Below, piece after piece: positions 21,760 to 22,505 of a DNA stretch of 22,505 nucleotides. This DNA comes from an uncultured Clostridia bacterium (GTDB lineage: Bacteria; Bacillota; Clostridia; Monoglobales; Monoglobaceae): NCBI GenBank assembly GCA_934463175.1, contig CAKSIW010000048.1:1-22505 (forward strand). The letters are read 5' to 3'. A model generated the notes under the pieces. That model was not told where the DNA came from. It did not search any database and saw only the letters and a program-made list of their open reading frames with translations. How positions within the stretch are numbered: the first letter of the stretch is position 1; every line of letters begins with the position of its first letter. Position numbers and translations under genes: made by a program.

Positions 21760-22505
21760 TTAAAACTTAATTCTCTCGCTTATATACGCGGTCAGTTCAT
21801 CAATCTTCACGCGTTCCTGTTCCATGCTGTCACGGTGGCGAACCGTAACAGCACCGTCTTCTTCCGAATCAAAATCATAGGTTATGCAGAACGGCGTTCC
21901 GATTTCGTCCTGTCTGCGGTAACGCTTGCCTATGCTGCCTGCCTCGTCATATTCACACATAAATTCAGCCGCAAGCTTTTCGTATACCTTGCCCGCGCCC
22001 TCCGAAAGCTTCTTTGAAAGCGGAAGAACCGCAGCCTTAATCGGAGCAAGAGCAGGGTGAAAATGCATAACAACTCTTGTGTCGTTCTTTTCTGCGTCCA
22101 AAAGCTCCTCGTCATATGCTTCAACCAAAAATGCAAGCGTAACACGGTCAGCACCCAGTGACGGTTCAATGCAGTACGGAATGTACTTTTCATTTGTTTC
22201 GGGGTCGTTATATTCAAGCTTTTCGCCGCTGTGATTGCTGTGCTGTGTGAGGTCAAAATCCGTTCTGTCCGCAATTCCCCACAGCTCGCCCCAGCCGAAC
22301 GGGAACATGAACTCAATGTCGGTTGTCGCATTGCTGTAGTGCGACAGTTCCTCCTTTTCATGGTCGCGCAGCTTAATGTTTTCTTCACATATTCCGAGAG
22401 AAAGCAGCCACTTTTTGCATGTGTCCTTCCAGAATGCAAACCATTCAAGATCTGTTCCCGGTTTACAGAAGAATTCAAGCTCCATCTGTTCAAACTCACG
22501 TGTTC
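21760..22505 (-). CDS. glyS: Glycyl-tRNA synthetase, C-terminal part (5' end off window)
   Basis: Class II synthetase of the single-chain (alpha2, GlyQS-type) form that charges tRNA-Gly. The frame is open to the right edge: the codons before the internal ATG at 22485 read TREFEQ, as in the family's REFEQMELEFF, so the true start is beyond the window. Visible blocks are ELSHYSNATTDIEF, FGWGELWGIADRTDFDL, the class II motif 3 GADRVTLAFL, and the anticodon-binding domain HPALAPIKAAVLPLSKK with GSIGKRYRRQDEIGTPF. About 248 codons are present, roughly half of a 460-residue protein. Any T-box leader would lie outside the window. Confidence 0.96.
   Translation of the reverse strand, partial: TREFEQMELEFFCKPGTDLEWFAFWKDTCKKWLLSLGICEENIKLRDHEKEELSHYSNATTDIEFMFPFGWGELWGIADRTDFDLTQHSNHSGEKLEYNDPETNEKYIPYCIEPSLGADRVTLAFLVEAYDEELLDAEKNDTRVVMHFHPALAPIKAAVLPLSKKLSEGAGKVYEKLAAEFMCEYDEAGSIGKRYRRQDEIGTPFCITYDFDSEEDGAVTVRHRDSMEQERVKIDELTAYISERIKF

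Noticed and set aside
1..22505. CRISPR array, tRNA or rRNA genes
   Set aside because: No regularly spaced direct repeats, no tRNA cloverleaf and no rRNA-like sequence were seen on reading.

Overview
The window looks like a chromosomal segment of a low-to-moderate G+C member of the Clostridia (Firmicutes), possibly an uncultured gut lineage related to Oscillospirales or Christensenellales. This rests on inference from gene content: a single-chain class II glycyl-tRNA synthetase, a RicT/PSP1 protein, a TIGR04086-type membrane protein beside yajC, a UPF0182 protein, strong AGGAGG-type ribosome binding sites, several TTG/GTG starts and sigma-A-like promoters. No marker fixes the species.

Layout. 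(1) Positions 1-2213 are A+T-rich accessory DNA: a plus-strand terminator whose gene is off the left edge, a small membrane-protein gene broken by an in-frame TAA, a zinc-ribbon membrane protein, a promoter plus elaborate attenuator-like leader for these two minus-strand genes, and a decayed C-terminal end of a large serine recombinase on the plus strand. I read this as the remnant of a mobile element lying just downstream of dapB. (2) Positions 2214-5085 are a minus-strand operon asd-dapA-dapB (aspartate semialdehyde to tetrahydrodipicolinate, feeding lysine and cell wall) with a consensus promoter. (3) Positions 5192-12467 run on the plus strand: a secreted SPOR-SpoIID protein, queA and tgt (queuosine tRNA modification), yajC, a TIGR04086-like membrane protein, then secD-secF (Sec translocase accessory subunits). 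(4) A bidirectional terminator at 12486-12522 separates them from a long minus-strand block. In transcription order this is glyS (cut by the right edge), holB, ricT, smc, ftsY and a UPF0182 protein, with tight or overlapping junctions.

Most of the window is ordinary housekeeping DNA. The stretch most likely to hold something undescribed is the nested, mutually exclusive RNA structure at 1561-1792 upstream of the zinc-ribbon gene: promoter, long-range helix, competing hairpins, a 6-codon ORF and an intrinsic terminator arranged like a riboswitch or leader-peptide attenuator that I cannot assign to a known class. Secondary points of interest are the structured secDF leader with a 34-codon ORF, and two terminator-like hairpins placed directly against a downstream gene's ribosome binding site (dapB and the TIGR04086-like gene).

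Several starts were moved on the basis of ribosome binding sites: dapB to 2972, the SpoIID-like gene to 5192, yajC to 9108, secF to 11547, UPF0182 to 15249, smc to a TTG at 19734, and holB to a GTG near 21745.
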